This document shows positions 55,503-63,927 of a DNA stretch of 64,000 bases, one piece after another. The translations under genes were made by a program, and so were the position numbers. How positions within the stretch are numbered: position 1 is the first letter of the stretch; every line of letters begins with the position of its first letter. Below the pieces are notes generated by a model that saw nothing but the letters and a program-made list of their open reading frames with translations, was not told where the DNA came from and did not search any database. Source of the stretch: Microbacterium azadirachtae (GTDB lineage: Bacteria > Actinomycetota > Actinomycetes > Actinomycetales > Microbacteriaceae); contig NZ_JYIT01000070.1 of assembly GCF_000956545.1 (NCBI RefSeq), positions 22,108 to 86,107 of the forward strand. Direction: 5' to 3'.

Positions 55503-55601
55503 TCACTTCTTGTTGCGGCGCTGGTGGCGAGTCTTGCGAAGCAGCTTGCGGTGCTTCTTCTTCGCCATGCGCTTGCGGCGCTTCTTGATGACAGAACCCA
55601 C
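55503..55601 (-). CDS. Ribosomal protein bS22 (AURKAIP1/COX24 domain), 32 residues
   Basis: A 32-residue, extremely basic protein: MGSVIKKRRKRMAKKKHRK, then LLRKTRHQRRNKK. This nearly equals mycobacterial bS22, a small ribosomal subunit protein seen near the decoding region. GTG start with GAGG 6 nt upstream. Its leader contains a perfect 8-bp hairpin (55626-55649). The neighbouring BldC-like gene is also next to it in mycobacteria. Easily missed because of its size. Confidence 0.93.
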   Translation of the reverse strand: MGSVIKKRRKRMAKKKHRKLLRKTRHQRRNKK

Positions 55602-55751
55602 GGAAACCTCACTACGTCAGGGGCTGGGCGTCGCACACGGACGACGCCCGGGATCGGGGCATGGAAAAATGCCTCGGAACAGTCTAGCGCACGCCGCCGC
55701 CGTCACCCGACGATGTCGTCCGGGCGGTGGCGCGCATCCGGAATCGAAGGG

Positions 55752-55946
55752 TCAGCCCGCGTCCGCGATGGGCTTCTGCAGCGCGGCGGTGACCGCGGAC
55801 TCCGGCACCCGGTAGCTGCGCCCGAAGCGGATCGCGGGAAGGTCGCCCGCGTGCACCAGCCGGTACACGGTCATCTTGGACACGCGCATGATGGCGGCCA
55901 CCTCGGCGACGGTCAGGAAGCGCACATCCGGAAGCTGCTCGGGCAT
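55752..55946 (-). CDS. BldC-like MerR/excisionase-type DNA-binding protein
   Basis: A 64-residue winged-helix protein: FLTVAEVAAIMRVSKMTVYRLVHAGDLPAIRFGRSYRVPESAV. It has no effector or coiled-coil dimerisation part, as in BldC. BldC controls development in Streptomyces and binds direct repeats as head-to-tail oligomers. The start at MPEQL has a G-rich GAGGGGG site upstream. Its own promoter overlaps three 10-bp direct repeats. It precedes the bS22 gene, a conserved actinobacterial pairing. Confidence 0.9.
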   Translation of the reverse strand: MPEQLPDVRFLTVAEVAAIMRVSKMTVYRLVHAGDLPAIRFGRSYRVPESAVTAALQKPIADAG

Positions 55947-55996
55947 CCCCACTACCCCCTCATCCCGCTGCACGCCCTGTGCGACGGGTTGCGACA

Positions 55997-56048
55997 ACTG
56001 TAGGGGCTGATGGTGACGCATGTAAACCCATGTGATCCCTGTGATCTC
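55997..56048 (-). promoter_or_regulatory. Promoter of the BldC-like gene with three helical-phase direct repeats
   Basis: On the minus strand TTACAT (56025-56020) and TACAGT (56002-55997) are 17 bp apart. From the -35 outward lie three consecutive 10-bp units on the plus strand: CATGTAAACC, CATGTGATCC, CTGTGATCTC (56019-56048). Confidence 0.6.
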
Positions 56049-56055
56049 GCGGGTC

Positions 56056-57003
56056 TCAGCCCGCCGAGCGCGCGATCCGCTCGGCGGCGTCCCGGCGCAC
56101 CTGCCGGAGGTTCTTCTGCGCCGCGCGCAGTGCCTTCTCCGCCTCGCGCACAGTCTTCGCCGCCGCCCGCACCCTCTTGTCCGCGGCGAGCGCGGGGTCG
56201 TCCGGCAGGGGGGCGCGCTCGACGGCGCGGGCATCGGGACCCGTCGCCGCGACGCGATCGATGTAGGCCGCGATGCCGTCGAGGAGGCGCACGATGCCGA
56301 ACGCCATCGAGTCGCGATCGCTGGTCATCACGCCCGCCTCGAGCGCCGCGCGGGTGTGCGGATACGCGTCGGCGTCGACGAGGGTCAGGAACAGCGCGGC
56401 TTCGCGGGAACCCACCTCGGCGACGCTCAGACCGCCCGCCCGCGCCGCCTCGGCGTAGCCGGCCGCGACCGTGCCGTACCAGCGCGCCTGCCCCATGATC
56501 GCGAGCATCGCGGCCGTCCGGTCGTCGAGGTCGAGCGGAGTGTCCGCGAACGCCCCCAGGTACGCATCCATCCAGGCGACCGTGCTCGGGGTCGCCGGCG
56601 TGCCGTTGATCGGCAGGCTCAGCAGCCACGGATGCGCGAGGTAGATCTCGAGCTGGGCCCGGTACAGCCGCTCCGCCTCGCCGCGCCAGTCCCCGCCCTC
56701 GGTGCCGGCATCGGGCAGTGCCGGCGCACCCGACGCCTCCTCCTGCATGAGCAGCAGGAGGTCGTCCTTCGCGGAGACGTAGCGGTAGAGCGACATCGGC
56801 GTGAAGCCCAGCGCCTTCGCGACGGCCGCCATCGACACGGCTCCGAGCCCCTCGCGGTCGGCGAGGTCGACGGCCGCCTCGACGATGCGCTCGACGCTCA
56901 TCTCGCGCTTCGGCCCGCGCTGCGGACTGGCGGCCATGCCCCAGGAGAGGGCGATGCCGCGCGGCAGGTCGGGGAGGTCCACGGGATCCGGCTCATCGGT
57001 CAT
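56056..57003 (-). CDS. TetR family transcriptional regulator
   Basis: A 315-residue regulator, longer than usual. The HTH is SVERIVEAAVDLADREGLGAVSMAAVAKALGFTPMSLYRYVSAKDDLLLLM (about 36-86), followed by a TetR_C ligand domain. The last ~45 residues form a charged coiled-coil-like tail (AADKRVRAAAKTVREAEKALRAAQKNLRQVRRDAAERI). TATCCT ends 6 nt before the ATG (leaderless). It is divergent from a drug-type ABC exporter, and the dyad between them is the probable operator. Confidence 0.88.
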   Translation of the reverse strand: MTDEPDPVDLPDLPRGIALSWGMAASPQRGPKREMSVERIVEAAVDLADREGLGAVSMAAVAKALGFTPMSLYRYVSAKDDLLLLMQEEASGAPALPDAGTEGGDWRGEAERLYRAQLEIYLAHPWLLSLPINGTPATPSTVAWMDAYLGAFADTPLDLDDRTAAMLAIMGQARWYGTVAAGYAEAARAGGLSVAEVGSREAALFLTLVDADAYPHTRAALEAGVMTSDRDSMAFGIVRLLDGIAAYIDRVAATGPDARAVERAPLPDDPALAADKRVRAAAKTVREAEKALRAAQKNLRQVRRDAAERIARSAG

Positions 57004-57017
57004 GGCTCCAGGATAGG

Positions 57018-57058
57018 ACTGTTTATCTTGTAAACAGTGTGTTACGGTCATAAACAGT
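57018..57058. promoter_or_regulatory. TetR-type operator between the regulator and the ABC exporter
   Basis: ACTGTTTA-TCTTG-TAAACAGT (57018-57038) is a perfect 8-5-8 inverted repeat. TAAACAGT recurs at 57051-57058, 20 bp further. On the plus strand TTGTAA (57028-57033) and TAAACA (57051-57056) form a 17-bp-spaced promoter, so both elements are covered by half-sites. Confidence 0.8.
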
Positions 57059-57085
57059 TTCATCCGTACACAGAAAGGAAGGGCG

Positions 57086-58021
57086 ATGACGACGACCATC
57101 GAAGTCGCAGGCCTCACCAAGCAGTACCGCGGCACCCCCGTGCTGCGCGGCGTCGATCTCGTCGCCGAGCAGGGCGAGATCGTCGCACTGCTCGGCTCGA
57201 ACGGCGCCGGCAAGACCACGACCATCTCGATCCTCACCACGCTCGCCCGCGCGGACGGCGGCACCGCCGTCGTCGCCGGGTGCGATGTGCGGCGCGACCC
57301 CCAGGGCGTGCGGCAGCGGATCTCGCTCACCGGGCAGTCCGCCGCGGTCGACGACGCGCTCACCGGCGTGGAGAACCTCGTGATGCTGGGCCGGCTGTCC
57401 GGCCTCTCCCCCCACGCCGCCCGGAGCCGCGCGGACGAGCTGCTCGCCCGGTTCGCGCTCGTCGACGCCGCGGGGCGCAGGGTGAAGACCTACTCCGGCG
57501 GCATGCGGCGTCGCCTCGACCTCGCGCTCAGCTTCGTCGTCACCCCGCAGGTGCTGTTCCTCGACGAGCCCACCACGGGCGTGGACCCGCGCAGCCGTCG
57601 TGATCTGTGGGAGGTGATCCGCGGCCTCGCCGATGCGGGCACCACGGTCTTCCTCACCACCCAGTACCTCGAGGAGGCCGACCAGCTCGCCGACCGCATC
57701 GCCGTCCTGCACGAGGGGACGATCGTGCGCACCGGCACCGCCGCCGCGCTCAAGGCGCAGTTCGGCAGCGACGTGCTCGTGGTCGAAGCCCCGGACGGAT
57801 CCCCGCTCGCCGAGATCGCCACCGACGGCTCGATCGACGGGATCCGCCGCGCGCTGGACGACTTCGACGTCGCGCATCCCGCCGTCGCGCGCGAGGGCGG
57901 CACCGTGCAACTGCGCCGGCCCACGCTCGACGACGTGTTCCTCACCCTCACCGCCGGCGACGCCGGTGCCCGCACCGCGGCCGGCGAGACCGACCGCACG
58001 ACCCTCCGGGAGTTCGCATGA
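57086..58021 (+). CDS. DrrA-type ABC exporter ATP-binding protein
   Basis: A 311-residue ATPase like daunorubicin-resistance DrrA. Walker A LGSNGAGKTT, Q-loop SLTGQSAAVDDALTGVENL, signature YSGGMRRRLDLALSFV, Walker B VLFLDEPTTGVDPRSR, H-region FLTTQYLEEADQLADRI. The C-terminal ~80 residues include RRPTLDDVFLTLT, the DrrA tail motif. The RBS is AAAGGAAG. Likely repressed by the divergent TetR protein. Substrate: a drug or lipid. Confidence 0.92.
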   Translation: MTTTIEVAGLTKQYRGTPVLRGVDLVAEQGEIVALLGSNGAGKTTTISILTTLARADGGTAVVAGCDVRRDPQGVRQRISLTGQSAAVDDALTGVENLVMLGRLSGLSPHAARSRADELLARFALVDAAGRRVKTYSGGMRRRLDLALSFVVTPQVLFLDEPTTGVDPRSRRDLWEVIRGLADAGTTVFLTTQYLEEADQLADRIAVLHEGTIVRTGTAAALKAQFGSDVLVVEAPDGSPLAEIATDGSIDGIRRALDDFDVAHPAVAREGGTVQLRRPTLDDVFLTLTAGDAGARTAAGETDRTTLREFA

Positions 58022-58848
58022 CCGTCCTGTCCGCCCCCTCCGCCCCGCGCCCGCCGGCTCGCGTCGCCGCAGCGGCTTCCGGGATCCGCCCCCGCCTGCG
58101 CGGGATCGCCGCCGAGCGCGTGTTCGTCCGCCGCAGCCTCACGCTCTCGCTGCGCGACGGCGAGACCCTGTCGATGTCGATCATGCTGCCGGTCACGCTG
58201 ATGCTTCTGTTCACCTTCGTGTTCGGCGGCGCGATCGAGAAGGACGGCTCCTACGTCGACTACGTCGTACCGGGCATCATCCTGCTGTGCGCCGGCTTCG
58301 GTGCGGCCTCCACGGCGACCTACGTGTCACGCGACATGTCCACCGGCATCATCGACCGGATCCGCACGATGCCGCTGCGACCGGGATCCGTACTGACCGG
58401 GCACGTGATCGCGAGCCTCGTGCGCAACCTCGTCTCGACCGCGGTCGTGTTCGGCGTCGCGCTGCTGGTCGGCTTCCGTCCGAGCGCCGGGCCCCTGCAG
58501 TGGGTGGCCGCGTTCGGGGTGATCGCCGTCTACATCCTCGTGATCACCTACCTCTATGCGGCGATCGGCCTCGCCGCCGGCAGCCCGGAGGCGGCGGCCG
58601 GATACGGCTTCATCCTGATGTTCGTGCCCTACCTGTCCAGCGCCTTCGTGCCCGTGGACACCATGCCGGCCTGGCTGCAGTGGATCGCGGAGAACCAGCC
58701 GATCACGCCGATCATCGAGACGATCCGCGGACTCCTCATGGACCGCCCGCTCGACGCGCAGCCGTACTGGGCGCTCGGCTGGTGCGCGCTGATCCTCGCG
58801 GTGTCCGTGCTGTGGGGGCGCTGGCTGTTCGGGCGCGCCCGCCACTGA
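58018..58848 (+). CDS. DrrB-type ABC-2 exporter permease
   Basis: A 276-residue permease with about six helices (first near 55-75). SYVDYVVPGIILLCAGFGAASTATYVSRDMSTGIIDRIRTMPL is the ABC-2 signature region, and YGFILMFVPYLSSAFVPVDTMPAWLQWIAENQPITPIIETIRGLL the typical C-terminal part. ATGA overlap with the ATPase gene. Together they form an efflux pump. Confidence 0.92.
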   Translation: MTVLSAPSAPRPPARVAAAASGIRPRLRGIAAERVFVRRSLTLSLRDGETLSMSIMLPVTLMLLFTFVFGGAIEKDGSYVDYVVPGIILLCAGFGAASTATYVSRDMSTGIIDRIRTMPLRPGSVLTGHVIASLVRNLVSTAVVFGVALLVGFRPSAGPLQWVAAFGVIAVYILVITYLYAAIGLAAGSPEAAAGYGFILMFVPYLSSAFVPVDTMPAWLQWIAENQPITPIIETIRGLLMDRPLDAQPYWALGWCALILAVSVLWGRWLFGRARH

Positions 58849-58881
58849 CCGCGCGTCCCCGACGGGAGGTGCGGGCGGCGC

Positions 58882-59304
58882 TCAGGCCCCGAGTCGCTTG
58901 AGCGCCGTCTGCACCACGTGCTTGGCACTCGCCGCGGCGCGGCCGACGACCTCGGCCGCGTGCGCGGCTCCGTCGGGCAGCGGCGGCACGACCCCCAGGG
59001 CCGCGAGGTCGGGGGCGGAGTCCCCGTAGGCGTCGGCGAGGAAGGGGACGAGCCAGTCGTCCACCTCTTCCAGGGGCGCCGCCTCGATGCTGTAGAAGCG
59101 CCGCTGTCCGTCTTCGCGCACCGTGACCAGCTCGGCGTCGCGCAGCACCTTGAGGTGCTTGGACACCGTCGGCTGACTGATCCCGAGCTCGCTCACGATC
59201 TGCGTGACGCTGGTGCCGGCATCCCCTTCCTCGGAGCGTCGGCGCAGGAGTTGGAGGATGTCCCGTCTCGTGCCGTCGGCGATCACGTCGAAGATGTCGG
59301 TCAT
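58882..59304 (-). CDS. ArsR family transcriptional regulator
   Basis: A 140-residue winged-helix regulator: MTDIFDVIADGTRRDILQLLRRR, HTH VTQIVSELGISQPTVSKHLKVLRDAELVTVREDGQRRFYSI. It has no obvious metal-binding Cys motif (ELCVC is absent), so it is not a classical metal sensor. The C-terminal ~60 residues are Ala-rich. TACTGT ends 6 nt before the ATG (leaderless). Divergent from trkH, with only ~75 bp between starts, so it may control that gene or itself. Confidence 0.88.
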   Translation of the reverse strand: MTDIFDVIADGTRRDILQLLRRRSEEGDAGTSVTQIVSELGISQPTVSKHLKVLRDAELVTVREDGQRRFYSIEAAPLEEVDDWLVPFLADAYGDSAPDLAALGVVPPLPDGAAHAAEVVGRAAASAKHVVQTALKRLGA

Positions 59305-59380
59305 GCCTTCACAGTAGCCGCGCCGGGGGCGGAGTACCATGACGAAGGCTTGGCGGGCGGAGGATCGGAGGGGCTGGACC

Positions 59381-60811
59381 ATGGCGCGCAGCACTCCCGC
59401 TCGATCCTTCTCCGATGTCGCCCGCCGCACCGTCCGGGTGGCGAAGACGCTCACCACCTCCTCGCCCTCGCGGTTCGCGATCGTGGTGTTCTCCGCGCTC
59501 ATCCTCATCACCACGGCCCTGCTCTCGCTGCCGATCGCGACCACCGACCGCACCGTCACGCCGCTCGCCGACGCCCTGTTCACCGCGGTCTCCACGATTT
59601 GCGTCACGGGGCTGTCCACGGTCGACATGGCCACCCACTGGTCGGGCTTCGGCCGCGCCGTGATCTTCATCGGCGTCAACATCGGCGGCCTCGGCGTGCT
59701 CACCCTCGCGAGCGTGATGGGTCTTGCGATCTCGAAGCGGCTCGGCCTGCGGGCGAAGCTCATCGCCGCCGGCGACACCAACCCGATGCGCGCGCACGGC
59801 GGCCCCGTGAACGAGAGCCAGACCGTGCGCCTCGGCGAGGTCGGCGCTCTGCTGCGCACGGTCGCGATCTCCGCGTTCGCGATCGAGGCGGGCCTGATGG
59901 TGCTGCTGTACCCCGCGCTGCTGACCGCGGGGGTGGATCCGCTCACCGCGCTCTGGGAGGCGCCGTTCTATGCGGCGATGGCGTTCACGAACACCGGGTT
60001 CACCCCCAACCCCGGCGGCCTCGCCCCGTTCGCCCAGAACTACTACGTGCTCACCGTGCTCATGCTCGGGGTGTTCCTCGGCAGCCTCGGCTTCCCCGTG
60101 ATCTACACGCTCGCCCGGCAGCGCTGGCACGTGCGGCGCTGGTCGCTGCACACCAAGCTCACGATGATCACGACGATCGTGCTGTTCGTGGTGGGGGCCG
60201 GCGTGTTCCTGCTCCTCGAGTTCGACAATCCGAAGACCTTCGGATCCATGGACGCGGCGGACACGACATTCCAGGCGTTCTTCCTCTCGGCGATGACGCG
60301 GTCGGGCGGATTCAACGTGGTCGACATGGGCGACCTCAACGGATCCTCGATGCTCGCCGCATCCATGCTCATGTTCGTCGGCGGCGGCTCCGCCTCGACC
60401 GCCGGCGGCATCAAGGTCACCACCCTCGCGGTGCTGGCGCTGGCCGTGGTCAGTGAGGCCAAGGGGCGCCCGTCGGTGCAGGCGTTCGGCCGCCGGATCC
60501 CCTCCGATGTGCAGCGCGTGGCCCTCAGCGTCGTCGCGTGGGGCTCGACGATCGTGGCGGTGTCGACCATCGCGATCAGCCAGATCACGAAGTTCCCCGT
60601 GGACGAGGTGCTCTTCGACGTGGTGTCGGCGTTCGGCACCGTCGGCCTGTCCACCGGCGTCACCGGGAACCTCCCGGATCCGGCGACCTACATCCTCGCC
60701 GCCACGATCTTCATGGGCCGCGTTGGTACAGTGACCCTGGCCGCCGCGGTGGCCGCGACCAATCGCACGCAGCTGTACTCGCTGCCCGTCGAAAGGCCCA
60801 TCGTTGGTTGA
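59381..60811 (+). CDS. trkH: TrkH/KtrB-type potassium uptake channel subunit
   Basis: About 476 residues with eight or more helices in four M1-P-M2-like repeats. Selectivity-filter-type loops are visible: STICVTGLSTVD, AFTNTGFTPN, AMTRSGGFNVVD and FGTVGLSTGVT, each with the conserved filter Gly. MGRVGTVTLAAAVA lies at the C-terminus. I chose the ATG with GGAGGGG seven bases upstream; an in-frame ATG 42 bases earlier with a weak GGAG is possible. Overlaps the trkA gene by 8 bp. Confidence 0.9.
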   Translation: MARSTPARSFSDVARRTVRVAKTLTTSSPSRFAIVVFSALILITTALLSLPIATTDRTVTPLADALFTAVSTICVTGLSTVDMATHWSGFGRAVIFIGVNIGGLGVLTLASVMGLAISKRLGLRAKLIAAGDTNPMRAHGGPVNESQTVRLGEVGALLRTVAISAFAIEAGLMVLLYPALLTAGVDPLTALWEAPFYAAMAFTNTGFTPNPGGLAPFAQNYYVLTVLMLGVFLGSLGFPVIYTLARQRWHVRRWSLHTKLTMITTIVLFVVGAGVFLLLEFDNPKTFGSMDAADTTFQAFFLSAMTRSGGFNVVDMGDLNGSSMLAASMLMFVGGGSASTAGGIKVTTLAVLALAVVSEAKGRPSVQAFGRRIPSDVQRVALSVVAWGSTIVAVSTIAISQITKFPVDEVLFDVVSAFGTVGLSTGVTGNLPDPATYILAATIFMGRVGTVTLAAAVAATNRTQLYSLPVERPIVG

Positions 60812-61475
60812 AGTGCTGCGCAACGACGCTCCGGTGCTGGTGATCGGGCTCGGTCGCTTCGGTGCGGCCTGCGCCGGCGAGCTGGATCGCCTGGACCGCG
60901 AGGTGCTCGCGATCGACACCAACCTCGAGCTCGTGCAGAAGTGGTCGGAGCGCGTCACCCACGCCGTGCAGGCCGACACCCGCAACATCGACGCGCTGCG
61001 TCAGATCGGCGCCCAGGACTTCCCGGTCGCGGTGGTCGCCGTCGGCTCCTCGATCGAGGCGTCGGTGCTGATCACGGCGAACCTCGTCGACCTCAAGGTG
61101 CCGCAGATCTGGGCGAAGGCGGTGTCGCAGTCGCACGGCAAGATCCTCGCCCGCGTCGGCGCCAACCACGTCGTCTACCCCGAGCGCGAGGCCGGGGAGC
61201 GCGTCGCGCACCTCGTCAGCGGCCGCATGCTCGACTTCATCCGCTTCGACGACGACTTCGCACTGGCCAAGATGTATCCGCCGAAGTTCATCCGCGGCGT
61301 GCCCCTGAGCCAGTCCGGCGTGCGCAGCAAGTACAACGTCACGGTCGTGGGGGTCAAGACCCCGGGCAAGCCGTTCCGCTACGCCGAGGCCAGCACGGTC
61401 GTCACCAACCACGACCTCATCATCGTGTCGGGCACGAACAGCGACATCGAGCGCTTCGCCGCACTCGACCGCTGA
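60804..61475 (+). CDS. trkA: TrkA/KtrA-type potassium uptake regulatory subunit
   Basis: A 223-residue RCK protein. VLVIGLGRFGAACAGELDRLDREVLAIDTNLELVQ is the nucleotide-binding Rossmann motif with the Asp that binds ribose. A C-terminal RCK_C domain runs from about residue 145 (ALAKMYPPKFIRGVPLSQSGVRSKYNVTVVGVKTPG). It gates TrkH by ATP/ADP or NAD(H). A TTG start is chosen: GAAAGG lies 7 nt before it, and the gene overlaps trkH by 8 bp. Confidence 0.92.
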   Translation: MVEVLRNDAPVLVIGLGRFGAACAGELDRLDREVLAIDTNLELVQKWSERVTHAVQADTRNIDALRQIGAQDFPVAVVAVGSSIEASVLITANLVDLKVPQIWAKAVSQSHGKILARVGANHVVYPEREAGERVAHLVSGRMLDFIRFDDDFALAKMYPPKFIRGVPLSQSGVRSKYNVTVVGVKTPGKPFRYAEASTVVTNHDLIIVSGTNSDIERFAALDR

Positions 61476-61515
61476 GCGGGCCCCTCGATCCCGGCACCCG
61501 CCCCGACGACCCGAT

Positions 61516-61533
61516 ATCCGTCGCACGACGGAT
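61516..61533. repeat. Perfect 8-2-8 palindrome upstream of an ABC exporter
   Basis: ATCCGTCG-CA-CGACGGAT. It lies 41 bp after the trkA stop and 34 bp before the chosen ATPase start. It may be an operator or the end of the trk transcript. Confidence 0.6.
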
Positions 61534-61567
61534 GACGTCGCCGCCTGCGGCATGGTCGGATGGAGAG

Positions 61568-62353
61568 ATGACCGACTCCCCCGCGCCCCTCGCCGCCCCG
61601 CCGGTGCTGTCCCTGCAGGGCCTTCGCAAGCAGTTCGGCCAGAAGGTCGCCGTCGATGACCTCTGGCTCGACGTGCCCGCCGGATCCATGCTGGGACTGC
61701 TCGGCCCGAACGGCGCCGGCAAGACCACGACGCTCGCGATGGCCACAGGGCTGCTGCGGCCGGACGCCGGCTCGGCACAGGTGCTCGGCGCCGACGTGTG
61801 GCACGACCCCGCGGCGGCCAAGGGGCGCATGGGCGTGCTCCCCGATGGCGTGCGCATGCTCGATCGGCTGAGCGGTGCGGAACTGCTGCGCTACACGGGC
61901 CTGCTGCGCGGGATGACCGAGGCCGACGTCGCGGCGCGCTCGGCGGAGCTGCTGGAGGCGCTCGGTCTGGCCGACGCCGGCAACACCCTGGTCGTGGACT
62001 ACTCCGCCGGCATGCGCAAGAAGATCGGGCTCGCCTGCGCCCTCATCCACGCACCCCGGCTCCTCATCCTGGACGAGCCGCTCGAGGCGGTGGATCCCGT
62101 CTCCGGCGAGACCATCCGGCAGATCCTGCGGGCCTACGTCGCCGGTGGCGGGACCGTCGTGCTGTCCAGCCACGTGATGGAGCTGGTGGAGTCGCTGTGC
62201 GACCGGGTGGCGATCGTCGCGGACGGGCGCCTGCTCGCCAACGGCACCCTGGACGAGGTGCGCGCCGGCGAGACCCTGCAGCAGCGCTTCCTCAGCCTGG
62301 TCGGCGCCCATGAGCTCGGATCGGAGACGCTCGCATGGTTGCGCTCCTCGTAG
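61568..62353 (+). CDS. ABC exporter ATP-binding protein
   Basis: A 261-residue ABC-2-type ATPase. Walker A LGPNGAGKTT, signature YSAGMRKKIGLACALIH, Walker B LLILDEPLEAVDPVSG, H-loop VVLSSHVMELVESL. VGAHELGSETLAWL ends the chain. An in-frame ATG 37 bases upstream overlaps the palindrome; the chosen ATG fits the conserved length. The next gene overlaps it by 19 bp, so the pair is coupled. Confidence 0.88.
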   Translation: MTDSPAPLAAPPVLSLQGLRKQFGQKVAVDDLWLDVPAGSMLGLLGPNGAGKTTTLAMATGLLRPDAGSAQVLGADVWHDPAAAKGRMGVLPDGVRMLDRLSGAELLRYTGLLRGMTEADVAARSAELLEALGLADAGNTLVVDYSAGMRKKIGLACALIHAPRLLILDEPLEAVDPVSGETIRQILRAYVAGGGTVVLSSHVMELVESLCDRVAIVADGRLLANGTLDEVRAGETLQQRFLSLVGAHELGSETLAWLRSS

Positions 62354-63927
62354 GCCTGCGCTGGAAGCAGCTGGGGCACCAGCTGGCGCGCAACCCGTGG
62401 ATGATCGTCTCCCTCGTCGTCTCGGGACTGATCGCCCTCGGCCTCCTCACGACCCTCGCGGGAGGGCTGGTCGCCCTGCGCGTCGCCGCCCCCGACGCCG
62501 CCGTGCGCACTCTCGTGGTGGTGGGCGCGGCCATCGTGCTCGTCTGGTGGATCGGGTCGATCGTCGTGAGCGTGGACGACTCGCTCGCTCCCGAGCGCTT
62601 CGCACTGCTGCCGGTCACCGCCCGCTCCCTGCTGCCGGGACTCGTCGTCGCCGGCGCCACCACGATCGGAGGCATCGGCACGACCGCCGCCCTGCTGCTC
62701 ATGCTCGTCGGCTGGTCGGTCAGCCCGCTCGCGCTGGCCTCCGCCGCGGTGCTCGTCCCCCTTGCGCTGGCCACCTGCGTGCTCGGCGCGCGCGTGGTCA
62801 GCGGGCTGCTGGCGGGCTGGCTCGCCGGGCGACGGATGCGAGACCTGGTGATCACGGTCGGCGTGCTCGTCGTGGCGTGCTCCGGACTGCTGATCAACGT
62901 CGTGATCCGCGCCTTCGGGCAGCTCGCCGATCCCGCCGCGCTCCTTCCGGTGATCGCCGACGCCGCCGGATGGACGCCCCTGGGCGCGGTGTTCGGAGTG
63001 TCCGCGTCCCTCGCCACCGACGACATGGCCGGCGCGGGACTGCGCCTCCTCGTCGCGCTCGCCACCGTGGCAGGCCTGTGGTTCGCCGCGCGCGGACTGC
63101 TCGCCGCGCGCCTGGTGGCGCCGATCCAGAGCCGCGGCGGCGGGCGGGTGCGCTCCGGCGGACTCCTCGACCGGATCCTGCCGGCGTCCGCGGTCGGCGC
63201 GATCGCGGCGCGCACCCTGCGCTACGCGCGGCGCGACCCGCGCCAGGTCATCAACACGGCGATGATGCTGCTGCTGCCCGCTCTCCTGATCGGGATGACG
63301 CTCATGAACGGACGGGGCAGCGAATCGTTCACGCTCGGTCCCGCGACGATCCTCATCCCCGCGATCAACGCGCTGATCATCGGCACGATCGTGCAGATGG
63401 GCATCGCCTACGACAACGACGCGATCGCGCTGCACATCCACACGGGCGTGCCGGGGCGGGCCGATCGCGCCGGGCGTGTGCTCGGGTTCGGGATCATCGC
63501 CGTGCCCGTCACGATCGTGCTGTGCGTCGCGGCGAGCTTGCTGGCGGGACGAGCCGACCTGATCCCCGCGAGCCTCGGCGCGGCTCTCGGCCTGGGCGCC
63601 GCGTCCGCCGGCGTCGGGATCTGGGTGGGCACGTTCCTGCCCGGCCGCGCCCCTGCGCCGGAGGCGAACCCGCTCGGGCGCGGATCGTCCGGCGGCGTGC
63701 AGTCGATGTTCGCGATGATCATCATCGCGCCGCTCAGCCTGCTCATCGGCGGCACGGCCTTCGGTCTCGCGATCGCCGCGATCTGGACCCCGTGGCTGGG
63801 CTGGCTCAGCCTCGCGAGCGCCGTGCTGTTCGGCGGCCTCGCGATCTGGGCCGGCACGGTGCTGGGCGGACGGATCCTGGACCGCCGCTGGCCCGAGGTG
63901 CTCGCCGAGGTCGCCAGCGAAGCCTGA
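62335..63927 (+). CDS. Large ABC transporter permease (ABC-2 like)
   Basis: A 530-residue membrane protein with about twelve hydrophobic segments. ARNPWMIVSLVVSGLIALGLLTTLAGGL opens it, ASAVGAIAARTLRYARRDPRQVINTAMMLLLPALLIGMTLM is the central loop and helix, and FAMIIIAPLSLLIGGTAFGLAIAAIW lies near the end. No catalytic motif is expected. It forms an exporter with the preceding ATPase; the substrate is unknown. Confidence 0.85.
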   Translation: MVALLVGLRWKQLGHQLARNPWMIVSLVVSGLIALGLLTTLAGGLVALRVAAPDAAVRTLVVVGAAIVLVWWIGSIVVSVDDSLAPERFALLPVTARSLLPGLVVAGATTIGGIGTTAALLLMLVGWSVSPLALASAAVLVPLALATCVLGARVVSGLLAGWLAGRRMRDLVITVGVLVVACSGLLINVVIRAFGQLADPAALLPVIADAAGWTPLGAVFGVSASLATDDMAGAGLRLLVALATVAGLWFAARGLLAARLVAPIQSRGGGRVRSGGLLDRILPASAVGAIAARTLRYARRDPRQVINTAMMLLLPALLIGMTLMNGRGSESFTLGPATILIPAINALIIGTIVQMGIAYDNDAIALHIHTGVPGRADRAGRVLGFGIIAVPVTIVLCVAASLLAGRADLIPASLGAALGLGAASAGVGIWVGTFLPGRAPAPEANPLGRGSSGGVQSMFAMIIIAPLSLLIGGTAFGLAIAAIWTPWLGWLSLASAVLFGGLAIWAGTVLGGRILDRRWPEVLAEVASEA

